Positions 41,746 through 55,697 are shown, counted from the first letter of the stretch. The stretch is DNA of 64,000 bases from Liolophura sinensis (GCF_032854445.1 NC_088300.1:5518001-5582000), one strand, 5' to 3'. Notes: generated by a model not told the origin, from the sequence alone. Made by a program: numbers and translations.

Positions 41746-44220
41746 GTAATTAATGGTTGGATGGTCAGTTAGGTCATACATATTTGGATCCAGATGGCTT
41801 TTCCCTTTCACAAAACTTCATTATTCCATTCCTATTGATTTGGTACATCTCGCGGGAAACGGAAGGCGTAAAACGCGGGAAATCACGCCCTCAATAGAAT
41901 GTCGTGAAGCGTCGTGATCCGTGAGAAAAGCATTGGACCATGATAGATGGCGGTTTGTCGTTTGTTACTTATAAAACTTCGTGAGTAAAATGACGAAAAT
42001 GTATCAGACGAACCAAAAGAAAAACGGGATGGTTGCAGGTTTGGTGTCCTCAAAGGAGCGTTGAAGCTTTTTAGTGGGACGAAGGATACAGATCACTGCA
42101 GTTAAAACCATTATAACCGACTAGTGAAGATGCGGTGTCTATTCCACCTCTCACCAATGCGATTGTGGCTTTGCTTGGCGATGTACTTGACGTTTGCCAT
42201 TTAAGTGAAGTATTTTTAAAAGTAATGTAAAACATCAAAGTTTTAAACATGTATCGGTACGGTATATCTTGGCGAGAATTGGCTGAAAACGAAATCTGAG
42301 AAAAGTACGAATAGAAAAAAAATTAGAAAAGCAGGCTGTGATGTCTTTATTACTATTCTTCCGTTCTTTTATCTTTTGCATTTCTTCATCGTCGTAATGT
42401 ACAACAGCTGAATGCTAATCCGAGATTTTCAGGGAGAGAGATGGGGTATTGGTTGTGTGCAAGTTTAAAACGGTTAAGAAAGCTCACCCTACATAAAGTT
42501 CTCTTGGTATATCAAGTTATGGATTGAAACGCGTGAAATCCTCATTAAAGTCCGATACAAAGCCAGCGGAAACCTGCTGATGTGTGGAGACTGTACTGCT
42601 GTAAACGCGACTGGAGAAACCCGTGCGGTTATGTTGGAGGATGTTACGATGGTTATCTTGGTAGCTACCTGGCTTAAAATGGAAACAGATCTGCTAATAG
42701 TGGCAGCAATCATGAGCAGAAATCATGAACGAACTGTTTTCTTAACGGGTTGTTTCGGTGCTAACTTGATCTGGGAGATAATTGCTAGAGTAAAGCTCAG
42801 CGTCTGGTTTATTTTCACCCCCAAGGCCACATTCTTGAGCCTGCCCACCTGCTAATTCGTCATGTAATGAGGCGTGCCAAGTGGGAGTCGCTCAGCGCAG
42901 TCCACGCAACCACTGACAAAACTCACTCAGTCGTGAATAGCGCCACGTTTTTTCTAACATTTTCTCTCCCGCACACGATGAGTGGAAACATTTTGTTGAA
43001 TTAATCAGTGGTCTAAAACAAGTAACGTTATCCCTTAAACGATGCACATACAGTGAACCGTTTATATGACTTCCGTATTGGCTGGATCCCCGTGTTGTGA
43101 AAGTGACTCTTGAATTCCACAGGTGTCCTCAGTATGGAACAGGTGATGGTCATATACTTTCATGTTTAGGCCAATCGGAGCTGCCAGAATGCGAAGCTTT
43201 TGAGGAATGGCATTGTCAGCGGGGTGGGAATAACTGAACACGAATACCTCACACGACTCCATCTGGTGCCGATAACTCCGCTAATTACCTGATGAGCAAA
43301 TTACCTCTTAATTATTCCCAAGTTTTTCCACGTAGCTGTGTAGTCTTTGGTTGCGCAGCCAGACATATGCACATGCATACACAGAGGATTTCAGGTGGGG
43401 AGGGATGAACGGTGTTTTATTTGGCACAGGAGTCGGCCAACTAGTATGTATATTTAGAGAGCATCGGAACTTTATTACAGGTGATATGTAATAGAATGCG
43501 AAGAACGTTTCTCGCCAAAAGTGTTTCCCGTTCAGACTTGGCAGCCTACTCCAGGTTTACACTTGCGAAATTCCAGATAAGCTATTTTGCTTGTCACGCA
43601 ACAAACGAGTGGGCGTATATCACCGGAATATTACACTCATTTATAATAGTATAGGCTATATCTCATTTCTATATACGCGTCATTGAACTATGCCATGTAA
43701 GAGAGTAATGCATGGATCCTGCACCTGGACAGTAACTAATTTCGAAGCCATTATGCCGTTTTTTGACATAATATTAATTTTAAACATAACCCCCACTGAA
43801 AATCTGGTTTCAAATTTTTACTTTATTTTAAAAAAAAGCCTTCGCATACTTGACCATTGGTTTTTACATTAGGTCTGTTAGGCCGCACTACACCTTTATC
43901 CACTCGTCAATGTCATTTGAATAGCTTACAGATGTCCTTTCGTGATTATAAGACGATATCTGATATGTTACGAAAAGGGCACGTCACTTTGTGATTTACA
44001 TATTTCATGTCGACGACGCCGTGGCCGTTGGCGCTGTCTAACGTTCCTAAAAGACCATTTGTCTTTCACCAATATTGTGTGTAGATATACGCATGTGCGG
44101 AAGTTGGGCAGTAGCTTGCCAAAGGTCGCTGGTTTATACCGGACTTTACGGTTTCCTCTACCTTTAAAGGTGATCGCCATCCAATATGTGAAATTTTTTA
44201 GCATGGCTTGAAGTAACTGC
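41746..44220. other. intergenic, nothing recognised
   Basis: Several short frames (for example 42580-42855 and 43062-43262 reverse) have no recognisable family features or plausible splice context. Confidence 0.35.
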
Positions 44221-44224
44221 TACA

Positions 44225-44402
44225 TTTAGCACCTGGTATTGAGCTTACGACAGTCCGCAGTTTGCTTACAGACCATTGCGACGTACGACCGAGAAGAAGA
44301 TATCCTGAGGTAGACTTGAACTCACTAAGACCGCATTGATGTGATGCCCATAGGTCACTGGGCTGCGCTAGCACGCTAACCGCTAGGTCAAGGAGACCCC
44401 TA
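44225..44402 (-). mobile_element. SINE family 1 copy, head half, degenerate, reverse strand
   Basis: Reverse strand retains the tRNA-like head (CTAGCGGTTAGCGTGCTAGC region) and GAGTTCAAGTC B-box-like sequence. The middle is strongly diverged and the tail absent. Confidence 0.6.
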
Positions 44403-44529
44403 TCTTATGTTCAAGTTTATACAGCTAATATGATGGAGTCTGTCGCATATCTGGATACGCCGCATCGTGGAATAAGCCCCGCTGTCTCATTGGGATCGAT
44501 TTTAGCAGCGAGTTTATCCCGCGACTTCA

Positions 44530-44850
44530 CAGGCCTGTTCCAGTGAGCAATTTTTTTTTTTAGCCCGGGTCCTAACTGGCCAGGACCAGCCGTAGGGCTG
44601 ATCCAGTGAGCGATGGTTTTTAGCCTGGGTCCTCACTGGCCAGGACCAGCCGTAGGGCTGATCCAATGAGCGATGGTTTTTAGCCCGGGATCTCACTGGC
44701 CAGGACCAGCCGTAGCGCTGATCCAGTGAGCGATGGTTTTTAGCCCCGGTCTCACAGGCCAGGTCCAGCCGTAACGCTGATCCAGTGACGGACGGTTTTT
44801 ATCCCGCGATCTCACTGGCCAGGTCCAGCCGTATAGCACTGATCCAGCGA
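44530..44850 (+). repeat. 60-bp minisatellite, ~5 units
   Basis: Units of 60 bp: CAGTGAGCGATGGTTTTTAG, then a CCCGGGTCCTCACTGGCCAG block, then GACCAGCCGTAGGGCTGATC. Divergence increases toward the right-hand units. Confidence 0.9.
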
Positions 44851-45027
44851 ACTGAGAGGGGGAATTTGGACACTAGTATCTGTCCAACACATATTTGAGA
44901 AATGCGATATACTCTGGAGTGTAGGATTACGCGCGCGCCGAAGCTTTTAAGACAAAATAAGAGGAATGGACGCGATTTTCCACATACTTTTATTGTGTGC
45001 AATGCAAAGGCTATTCAAAACTTGAGG

Positions 45028-45285
45028 GGCCTCGGTGACCGAGGTAATTACCGCGCCAAAGCGGCGCAATGCCCCAGGAGCCTCTCATCAATGCGGTCGC
45101 TGTGAGTTCAAGCCCAGCTCATGTTGGCTTTCTCTCATGCCGAACGTGGGAAGGTCATCCAGCAACGTGGGTTTCCGCCGGGCTCGGTCCTGTTTTTTGC
45201 CACCATATTGCTTGTCCCCACCGTATAAATGAAATATTTTTGAGCACGGCGCAAAATACCAATCCTATAAATAAGTAAATATTAA
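45028..45285 (+). mobile_element. SINE family 1, near full length
   Basis: Starts in a tRNA-like head (GGCCTCGGTGACCGAGG), has a GGTCGCTGTGAGTTCAAGCC B-box-like region and the body, and ends with GTGAAATATTTTTGAGCA-type sequence and an AAATAAGTAAATA tail. Confidence 0.8.
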
Positions 45286-48200
45286 AACTTTATTTTACAA
45301 TACCTATATTTTCCCCTTGGTGTGATTGTGGGTCATGTACGCAGTGACTGGCACGTTGTTCAGGTATCGACACATCTTGTAATATAACCCACCTTTGAGT
45401 GTTGTATCATTTTCCTCCCACGCTTATAGCCTACAAGTTTGTAAGGGTGCCAGAATGTATATCCTGTGAGGTAGAATCTCATAAATAAGCACGTGAAGCC
45501 TCTCATCGTCAACAGTGTATCTGTGCGTGAACTCCCGGGCTTCATTGAGGGTTTGGGACCGAGATTGTTCCTGGTGATAAATGAACGAATAGTGGGTTAA
45601 ACACACTATAGCATAGCTGTTAAGAGATGGCCGATGTTTCACTGCCAGCCCTCGGCACTACACAGCCTAATAGCTAAACCACTTCTGTAGAATATACCCT
45701 TCTCCATTTCCTCCCTTTGAACGATCGAGATGGCCGGGGGAGGGAGTATTCATCTGATAAGGGTTTTGTGAACTGCGGAAAACAAATTGAAGCCCCTTGC
45801 TGATAGCTTCGCCCTGAGATAGCCGTCAGAAATAGGCCTATCCGATGTAGAGACCCATAAATCACCCAAAAGCGCTTGAGCATTAGGAAACGTCGGCAAA
45901 TATAACAGTTGAACTGTTGTTCTATTTATCTTTCATTTTTAATTAATCTGATAGCTGGAAACGACAAAATTCATTTTGTTTTTATGGTAAGTCACGCCTG
46001 AAGCTGGAGCGGGAATTGGATCATAAAATGCAATACTATATATTATGTTCGCTTTACGCAGGTATGGTGGAAGCTCTGCGGGCACAGGTGTTTATGGGTC
46101 TGCATTGTGTATGTGTATTGTTACACAGAACGAGCCTTCAGTGTTGTATTTCACTAAAGTGTTGTTTTCATAGTAGTCGATCAAACCCTGGCCACAGAGA
46201 TCACCGTCGCGAATTCAGCTTTCGCTTGTTCTACTGCGGATTTAAGTTAGGATGTTTGTCAAGAACCGGACGAGGAGCAACAGTTTTCTCGCGCGGCATC
46301 TTCCTCATTCCTTCAGTCATACAGTTTATATGTTTCTGCTGGTAACTTTCTGGACAAGGCCATGTGGAATAGGACCATCCGAACATAGGTACCGCATACT
46401 GTTATTGGTAAATATCTGAAGAGCGTGTCCTGCATGGACTTACGTAAATTTCAGGACAATTACACGTAGATAGGTGAACCACTGCTTGTGACTTAATTTT
46501 TGACCAGATTGCTAAGTAAACGTCAGTGCCCCGAAAATTAGGTGACATACTCTTTGTGATGAGATCGTCATGTTTATATCATTAGTCGTAATTGTGGGGC
46601 TTATTTATTGATTATTGTTTGCGCCCTACTTAAGACTTTTTTTCACTTATATGACAGCTTTAGGTTTACGGGTTGATAGTACGCCTTCTAATTTAAAACC
46701 GCAGCTAGTGCTAGATTCGAACACACGATCTCATTGTCAATGTTCATTCCAGCCAGATATTGTGATGTATAACTTGTAATATATGATTTATGATGTTAGA
46801 GGACACAGAAGACTAGGGTTCCTGCCTACAGATTACGTATCATTCTAACTTTGTGGTTTGTATCCGGAGGTTCGGATCGATTTTGTAATGCTAGGCCTAC
46901 TGTGCTAGGAATACTTTTACAGTTATAGTTTGAATGTGTGCTTCGATATTATGGTTTGGATACATTTTTGGGGATTACTTAGCAGTTTTGATTTTGATGT
47001 TCTGTATTATTTGTATGGTGCGAATCTGAGTTTTGTAATGAATTCACTGTTTGAGTGTCTTGATGCTTGAATTCCCATAATAACTTGTGCTAATTGGATT
47101 TATGCATTCATGTAGTTTGAAACTGACCCATACATGTAAGAGCTTATGGCTGCTGGATACAATGTCTGGATTTATGATGCATAGACCCATATACCATTAA
47201 AAAAACTAGAGGTTCCATAAGAAATGGTGCTATATATACATGTAAAATATTACAGAAGGAGAGCAGTAACTACTGGCTTTGGGGAACACTGAGCAAAAAA
47301 ACGTAAGTAGGGTAAAATGAGAGTCAATATACAGAGCCTGCGCCTCATCTTAAAACCGACCCTAGACTCTTTGCCAAGTAGGTGTCATAGCATTGTTGAT
47401 AAAATCACATGTTAAACAAGAGTTTTGAGTTTTTCACTGCCTACAGATCTACACTATAACACTTGGGTAAACATTTCTCCAGAAAACTACGAATGGCGTA
47501 TGGACCTGTACTGTAAAAAGCCGTCTTAAAACAAGCTGTGTTATTGGAGAAACCTGGCGCTCAGGTTGAACGCATTACAGTCTATTTAGTAGGTAAGCCA
47601 GATGTCATATGTCCAGAATGTGGCTAGTCTATATTATACCGTGTAATGTTAACCTCATAGCATGACACCATCACAATGGGCCCCTGAAGCCCACATATGG
47701 GGACAAATGTAGGATATTTGACCAAGTATCAGAGAGGACAGTTGGACATTGTGGAATATCTCCACGGTTTGTGAAGTCATGCCCCTTAGCTCTCGCCATT
47801 GTAGGGCTTTGCGTTACTTATGGGCAAAGCCTCTTTTCTGGCCTCAGAGGTGGACCTGTAGTGCTCGTCTGTAGGATAACAGAGTTCAACGGATATTTTA
47901 TGCCAGTGAGACCCATGAGACATTAACTAAAGCGAGGATAACAAAATACTTGCAACGTGTATTGTAGTTTTATAGACAAATCCGCTTTATCGAAATTCTA
48001 GTTTGACGTAATCTTTTTGTTTACTCTTCTTAAAATTCAAAACGGCAGCATCCTAAGAAGCGACATTTTAGCCTTGTCCGTTGTGGCTTGAGAGACTAGG
48101 CTTCCTAACTTTCGTTATCTTCTGATTATTTTCAGTTTTATTTATGTTTCAGGTATGTTTCAAAGAAGTGTTCTTTTCATACCCACGTTGTGTTATCTGT

Positions 48201-48834
48201 GTTCTATGCCTAGACGGCAGTCATCAAGATGGAAAATCTGCCCTTAGCATTGCACATTGAAGAACTGTGTAGATAAGCGGTAGGGATGCTGTGAATACAG
48301 CTTGACACAGAGGATAAAATGTGATGGGAATTCTGAAGCATACACGTCAGGCGATTGTGCTTTGACAAATGCCAAATATAAACTCTTTTGACTGAAGAAT
48401 TGATACGAAGGGAAGCGATGAGGGTAGATTGTTCAGGGATGACCAGGTTGTCCCTTACTCATAGTAGACCTGTCGTGGTGAGAATGAAAACAAGCCTGCC
48501 GGATCCTGTCGGGTTTGTGTTGGTGAATACGTAGACCCTGAGCTGTTCCCTTTGAAGTAAAAAGACTCCTGTGGTGGAGAATGCTACTGTCAAAGAAACG
48601 CTTTCTGTCTACATTGGAATGCGACGCACGCACAGAACAGACAAAGTTACAATTGCATCGCCCTGTGTCTTGTCTGTTAATATTAACATTAAAGGAAATG
48701 CAGTGGTTTTGTACAAATACTGATTTTTGTTGAGACACAACTGTCGCCAGACTTTTCAATATAATTGTTTCACAAATGGTCGGCCAAGGACTTTGAGGAC
48801 CGTGCATAGTAGCAATCAGCAAGGGGATATTGCG
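45286..48834. other. intergenic, nothing recognised
   Basis: Long AT-rich stretch with only short open frames. About 46600-46700 has a faint similarity to SINE tails. No exons recognised. Confidence 0.35.
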
Positions 48835-49110
48835 TTTTCATTAGATGATCATCCTTGTTGTTAATTAGCATATAGTTCTTGCACTTTTATTTGATGACCA
48901 TCCTTGTTAATAATCAGTTTGGAGGTCTTGTGTTTTCATTTGATGGCCGTCCTTCTTAATAATTAGGATGGGGGCCAGTGTATTCATTTGATGATCGTCC
49001 TTGTCAACAATCAGCATGGAGTTTTTGTGTTTTAATTTCGGTCGTCCTTATTAACACCTAGCTTGGGACTCTTGTGTTTCATTTCATGGGCGTTCTAGTT
49101 AACAATCAGC
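48835..49110 (+). repeat. degenerate ~58-bp tandem repeat
   Basis: Four to five diverged copies of a TCATTTGATGATCGTCCTTG + TTAACAATCAGCATGG + GGGTCTTGTGTTT unit. An isolated related copy is at 49336-49400 beyond a SINE-like insertion. Confidence 0.75.
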
Positions 49111-49179
49111 ATGGGGGTCTCTTAAAAATGGTACTTGCTGCTGAATCGCTTGTCGCTCAGCACTTAAACGTTAGAAGAA

Positions 49180-49335
49180 GGAAACAGGACTGCTTGGCCT
49201 GGTGTTAGTATAATGTGACTGGGTTGGACGTCATGTCTGATGTCTTCGGCATGACACTTCAGCGGCGACAGAAATTGGCGGCATGTCACAACAAGAAACA
49301 CTTTATATCGTCATATAGCTGAAAAAGTATGACAT
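49180..49335 (+). mobile_element. SINE-like element related to the 9335 copy
   Basis: GGAAACAGGACTGCTTGG, GTATAATGTGACTGGGTTGG, CATGTCTGATGTCTTCGGCA and a shortened CGTCATATAGCTGAAAAAGT tail. It separates the last copy of the 58-bp repeat from the others. Confidence 0.65.
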
Positions 49336-49399
49336 TCATTCATTTGAAGGTCGTCATAATGATTGTTAATGATCATTTTGGGGGTATTGCTTTTGGAAG

Positions 49400-49930
49400 G
49401 TAATGCAGTGATCCATGTGTGCGATGCGAGGCTCAGCAGAAACTGTCAACGTCTGTGCTGCTTCCGTTCTGTCACCTGGATGGCCATCAGTGATCCAAGT
49501 GTGCGATGTGAGGCTCAGCAGAAACTGTCAACGTCTGTGCTGCCTCCGTTCTGTCACCTGGATGGCCATCAGTGATCCATGTGTGCGATGCGAGGCTCAG
49601 CAGAAACTGTCAACGTCTGTGCTGCTTCCGTTCTGTCACCTGGATGGCCATCAGTGATCCATGTGTGCGATGTGAGGCTCAGCAGAAACTGTCAACGTCT
49701 GTGCTGCCTCCGTTCTGTCACCTGGATGGCCATCAGTGATCCAAGTGTGCGATGTGAGGCTCAGCAGAAACTGTCAACGTCTGTGCTGCCTCCGTTCTGT
49801 CACCTGGATGGCCGTCAGTGATCCATGTGTGCGATGCGAGGCTCAGTAGAAACTGTCAGCTTCCGTGTTACTTCCGTACAGCAACATAAAAGGCTTTCAA
49901 TGACCCGCGTGTCCGATGCAGGGCTCAGCA
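49400..49930 (+). repeat. 82-bp minisatellite, ~6 units
   Basis: Units start at about 49408, 49490, 49572, 49654, 49736 and 49818 (82-bp spacing), with GTGATCCATGTGTGCGATGC and GTCACCTGGATGGCCATCA as landmarks. Two subtypes (GATGCGAGG with GCTTCCG, and GATGTGAGG with GCCTCCG) roughly alternate. The last unit and a partial one to 49930 are diverged. Confidence 0.93.
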
Positions 49931-50801
49931 AGAACTATCACCTTCTGTGATTTGTGAGTTGGACAGCTGGGCGGTCAGAATATGAAAAATAAACACAATA
50001 TCCAAGTACTGATAACAGTGATTGTGGGCGCATGATGTTTTAAACCGACTGAAGCTTTATTAGGCGGTGCATGTACATGTGATTGCTATAATGTGTAATA
50101 TGGCCTCTTCCGGTCTCGTTGCGGAAATGCAGAGGCAATGATTGTGAAAATGATAGACTCCGTAATTCATTAGTGTTTATGGCACTGGTGGCAGACAAAT
50201 GAAATTGAGGATGATGAATGGGTGATGAGAATGGCATAAAGTGACGTGTGACGGACAGCGAAACCCGAGAGATCCTGATAGCCGTCCGTATAGATTCTAA
50301 CCTGTAAAGATTGTGATGTGTAGGTTGTTAACCTTAGAGATAGGCCGTCTTGTAGTGTGTTACCAAGTGTATAACCAGTCCAATGTATAAATGTGAATGC
50401 CTCATCTATACTGAACTACTCAGAGATGTATAGCTTAATCATCCGTTATCGTATCTGTTCGCAGCTGTATCCGTTAAAATATCAACCTTCCAATACTGAC
50501 AACCCATGTATACTTTAATAGGATGAGAAAGCCCACATACTTAAATCGAGGCCATATCGCAAATCAAGCTATTGCGGTCATTTTCCACCTGTACAAAATT
50601 TTGGGTACTCCGAAATGGTGAATGGTAAGAGATTTTAGGGACTTGTCTATTGTAGATGACAGCCATTCTACAGGGCCATCTTATTTAATACTTTGTGAAT
50701 TGATGGCAAGAGGTTTTATAGACTAGCTGTTCTGAAGCAAGTCCCGTGGGCCATATCTTACCCCGCACAACCCCTCCCACCCCAAATTCATATACTAAGT
50801 T

Positions 50802-51063
50802 CATTTCATTTCATTGATGTTTTACGCCTTACTCAAGAATATTTCACTCATACGACGGCGGCCAGCATTATGGTGGGTGGAAACCGGGCACAGCCCGGGG
50901 GAAACCCACGACCATCCGCAGGTTGCTGACAAACCTTCCCACGTAAGGGCGGAGAGGAAGCCAGCATGAGCTGGACTTGAACTCACAGCGACCGCATTGG
51001 TGAGAGACTCCTGGGTCATAACGCTGCGCTAGCGCGCTAAACACCTGAGCCACGGAGGCCCCT
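50802..51063 (-). mobile_element. SINE family 1, best full-length copy
   Basis: Minus strand opens at GGGGCCTCCGTGGCTCAGG with an A-box-like TGGCTCAGGTG and a B-box-like GTGAGTTCAAGTCC, so it is tRNA-derived. The body includes CCACCATAATGCTGGC and it ends with TGAGTGAAATATTCTTGAGT, GTAAAACATC and ATGAAATGAA units. About 262 bp. It serves as reference for the other copies. Confidence 0.88.
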
Positions 51064-54000
51064 CATATACTAAGATTGTATGGTTCTTCAAAGAGTAATG
51101 TCTGAACTCATCATTGCAATTCGCACATTGTTCATGTACCATAGAAATAACAATAACTTCTGACTGATAATGTACGTAACAGTATCAGCATTGAGACTTG
51201 AACGTAACAAGCTTTCGTACTTGTCTGTTTTAACGTACAAACCCCTGGTATGCGTTTGGCCCCTATTTTTGTAATGATATGGTAGAAAAAAATGAGGGAC
51301 ATGTGATAGAAGTACGCAGGCTGGCTGATATCATCCCTTTATCTACAGAATGTGTTTACTGAAGAAGCGGCCTCATTTGTCCCGCCATGTTTTGATATAA
51401 TTTACGCCACCAGATGTCGCGAGTGTTTAGTTTCAATACTGACCACCAGTCAAATCCGTGCTTATCAAACACCGGTTTGTTTATAGCACGATGGTCTTAC
51501 CCTACATTTGCGCCTATTTTATTTATTTTATCAGCAAGCAAAAAAAAAAAAGCTTCCTGATGCTTGACAGCGGCCAAACTTTAAACATCTTAATGACTGG
51601 TCTGTGACCGAAGATAACAACGTGCATTTGTAGACGTTGCTGACCACGATAGATCTAGTGTGTTGTTAGTGTAAAGAAAAGAACATCGACAACAGCTGGC
51701 AAAAGGACGTTGTTCAGTGTAACTCCCTATACTAGTAAGTCCTATATAAGTAGGTTACGTAGTAAAATCAGTTTTGTATAGTTCTATAAGTTACATGCAT
51801 GTGTGTGGAGAGACATATCTCTTTCTGTCAGAAATGAGTAACTTTCTAACCGGTTAACATAGAAACTATGTTAAGTGGGATTACAAATACTTCATCTTGC
51901 AGCGATGTAGATAACCAGTAATTCGTATTATGAAGGTGGTGACAACCTACAAAGTTATGCATTATATGCGATGAGTTCACTAGCAGCTTTCTAGATAGCG
52001 TGAAATGCTTCCACACAACATCGATGCTTGGCTAGCTATAATATAATGCATATCCCTGTATAACTATTTTCCCATTTTATCACGTCTTTCTGGTTTGTAT
52101 TTTTTCAGTATAGCAGGCCGCATTATATCATCTCAAATAAGCAATACGTCGTATTATATGTATTAGAGTTCAGTCTCCATTGTTTCCACTGGTGTGCTCT
52201 TACACTTATAGCATTAAGCCAATGACCCGCGGTTGTCGTGGTGACATTTCGCTGCAAATCCACCCACTTTTAAATTGTTAACATACGGTTAAAAGACTCG
52301 CTGCTAAATGTTGCTGACATTGCGGTCCTGGTCTGTGGTGAAGTTGATGGCATTCAACTGAAGCGCCCACTGTTATACTGGTGAGGATGCGCGACTGGCC
52401 CTAACATTAAGCAATACATATCTACGGTAATAGTTTAATTTAGGTATATTCATTCCTCTTTAAGAGTTAACGAGAAAACAAAGTGAACTAAACCAAACAC
52501 TTGGTACTTGATACATCTGATTAATAAATAAATATTCTGAGTAATATAAAAGAAAAGTAACATAGCAGCTATAGTTCATTTGGTGCTTTATTAAGGATTG
52601 TCCTTAGATTTTTTTCAAAGAATTCGCATGTTGCTCGTTAAGAATTAGGCCTACCCCAATATGTGCTTCAAATATCCAGGGTGTACATTCTAGCATGTAA
52701 TGCGTTTCTTTGTAGGCCATATTCTTTTTTCATCCAAATCGTCTGTAACTCGTGTATTTTGGTGTGGATATTCGCACTTCAGTGCAAATACATTTGTCTT
52801 CTGGCTGGAGAACTCCGACAGATCGTCAATCCATCCTGTCAGAGACGGTCTGGGTGAAACCGGCATCGCTAGGGGGCCTGGCGCATGTCAGCAAAGATTA
52901 AAGAAAATTGGTGGATGTCACTTCATTATGTCACAGCATGGTAGAGCAGAAAAGGCGCTTAGAGTAGAATTTCAATCAACTAGGCAAATTAAACCTCATG
53001 AGCCCAAGACAACATTCGTTTTCTTTCAGAAAGGAACTGTTTCAAAGGTCTATAGCTCACTTCCGATGTGGTTCATGTTTGCTAAGGCCATCAGATTACG
53101 GACAAAAGCCCGCCCCCTCCTCCTCACTGAAATGTTACATATATTTGGTGTTCTTCTTATCAACACTAGACACTGCTAACATCAGAACCATTTTAACACT
53201 TTAGTTTCTGCAGACGAGTCCCATATCAACGCCACATGCAGCCAACGTAACAAGCAGGTTCAAATGGCAGTATAATTTAAAGTTACTGATGAATACGAAA
53301 TTATTGTTTTGTACTGCAAAAAGCCGGTTCTGTAAATGCTGAAAGTATTACACGTCTTTTTAGCACAGAATGAAGCTGAACTGTTGAAAAATTTAAGCGT
53401 TAAGTGAAAGGTCTTTCTTTTAATATGTTTTTAAATACTGTATTCATGTTTGTTACACTGTTTGTATGTCCAAGTTCGTTACGTGTAAGCGTGTGATGAT
53501 ATGCAAATTACATTAGGCGTTGGTAACAGTGGAATAGCTCTTGACCATAAAATCATGGCTAAGAGGTATTCTCTAATCCTCTTAGCTTTTTGACGGATTC
53601 TGGGCGAATTCTGACGGAATCATGTTTTCTTGGTCAAGTGCTAATGTTCTCAAGCCGATGCGATATCTAGTTCCACACTCTTACGGGATCAAAGGAACGA
53701 CTGTACGCATGTTCTCACCCCCTGTCTCCTCCAAAAAATCACAACCGCAAGAGACTTCCGCTACCATCTTGGAGCAGATTGAAGGGTTTACAGAGAACGC
53801 TGGTGTAAACACTAGATGATCTCGGTCAGTGAGACGACCATCTTTTCCTTATCATATCTTGACCCTGGGGGAAAAGCTTATATACTCTGCAAGATGATTA
53901 TCTTCATAGGTGGCGGCTGGCCAAAGACGTTAACACGAACAGGACCATATCGTAGACTAGCGTCCATCAAGCCAGACGACTGCACGCTTCACCATTTGAT

Positions 54001-54608
54001 AAACCATGACAAGTTCCCCGGATGTTACTATCCGACAGTGACATCTGCGCGTGTTTTATCTGCGAGAAACAATTCTCCGCATACACTTCCTTATGTTGTA
54101 CAACGTAAAACCATTTAACTGTCTGGAAACCCTGTTATTTTTAGTCACTGCATGGAGACGGCGAAGTGATCAGATGTATTAGAATCTTGTTAATAACCAA
54201 CGTGGCCCACAGCGGTTTTACTTACAGCTGTTTGACAAGAGGGCATTCAAGGCGCCGTCTTTATCCGCTAGTTTTGATTTCTACACAAATAAACGTCTTC
54301 TTTAAACGACCAGGAAATCACCGTTATTCTATGTTATATTATCCAACGGACGATCTTGTGAGACGCCTTACACGCCATTATCTTCCTCAACTTATCACGT
54401 ACTTTCCACTTCGCTCGCACATCTCATTAGACCTTTATATGAAATAAAAAGATATATTACATAGGAAGAATATAATATGTTTGAACTTACTTAATACAGT
54501 TCAGCATTAGTGTCAAGGGAGACAACATGCATGCCTACTACAATCCATGAGTAGTGCTGAGGAGCAGAATCGCTCTGTGTTCGTTAAACACCAACCCTCA
54601 AAACATTA
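51064..54608. other. intergenic, nothing recognised
   Basis: Short open frames only (the largest, 52700-53179, has no family signature). Confidence 0.35.
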
Positions 54609-54850
54609 ATCTGTTAATTTTAACAGAAAGTCTGTTGACTGAGTGACGCTGGAATTTTCTTCTGTTATAATAACATAATACTGTGTCATATTCAACATAA
54701 TATCCTGTTAGTATAACAGAATCGTCATGTTGAAGTAATAGAGTATTTGTGTTATAGTTAACAGAACAATCTGTTACAATAGCAGAGGACACAGGGGGCC
54801 TACTAACATCACTCAAACAACAGACTATCTGTTAAAATTAACAGAATAAT
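54609..54850. mobile_element. MITE with long terminal inverted repeats, copy 2
   Basis: Ends ATCTGTTAATTTTAACAGAA and its counterpart ATCTGTTAAAATTAACAGAA (reversed) frame a palindrome-rich AT sequence with several internal TCTGTTA/TAACAGA motifs and GAGTGACGCT / ACATCACTCA near the ends. Same family as 27959-28176. Confidence 0.85.
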
Positions 54851-55697
54851 TTTTTAAAGCCCCGTGTCAAAAAAACAAAGACCAAAACCCCTCTGTCTAA
54901 ATCATACCTGATAAGGTGTCAAAGGTCCGTTTGCTGAATAATATGACTGAAATGGGTCTGTATGATGGTAGTTGTAAGTTTCAACCCACATGGCTTTTTC
55001 ATCTGAGATTACAACCGCAATGGTTTCAACCGTTTTATCCTCAAAGCATAAAGTCATGTTCACATACCTGAGATTGTAGAATGCGTGGAGGGCAACATTT
55101 TAGCCTTCTGTAAACAGAACTATTTACGTGAAAGACAACAAGACAGCAGTGCCAGACTGAGGATGTGAGAGAAATTTATACAGCCATTGAATCAGGTCCC
55201 AGGAGGGGAGGCGTCAATATTTATAAATAAAGGTTATGTTCGGAATCGATTATGTATAACTCTGTCCAAATGAAATATATACACAACCAATTTAACCAAA
55301 ATCAACGTCTCAAATAAAGATACTCTATACAAGATAACAACAAGATCATATTTTCTACATCAATATTCACAAACAGCATTTGCTCGCATTCTCTTTAATT
55401 TGGCCTTGGTCTTATCGTCCCGCTGCAACACATCCGCGTGGTTCAGGGAGAGATTTACACAGCGCACGCGCAGATCATGCTCTATCGTGGTGTAAAACAA
55501 TCCCTAATGATGGACCAGTTCATTTGCCACTCCTGCCCAACAATGTTTACATTTCGTTAGCCGGGTTAACAACAACAACAAAAGAGTTGAAATTTGAGAC
55601 CGTGTGCGACCGGTAGGTGGCCACTGACCCGATCTGCCAATGAGGTCAAAGAAAGAGTACCGGAAGTCTGTCGCGCCCTCGTCGTCCAAGAGAAACA

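Noticed and set aside
42580-43262. Short frames on both strands that look moderately protein-like
   Set aside because: No family match from memory, no conserved motif, and no convincing splice sites.
49363-49821. Open frames of about 80 codons with repeated NCQRLCC... peptides
   Set aside because: Translation of the 82-bp minisatellite in successive frames.
50802-51063. tRNA gene suggested by A-box and B-box motifs
   Set aside because: No complete cloverleaf; the motifs are the head of a repeated SINE. The same applies to 21700-21742.
52700-53179. 159-codon open frame
   Set aside because: No recognisable features and low-quality composition; probably chance.
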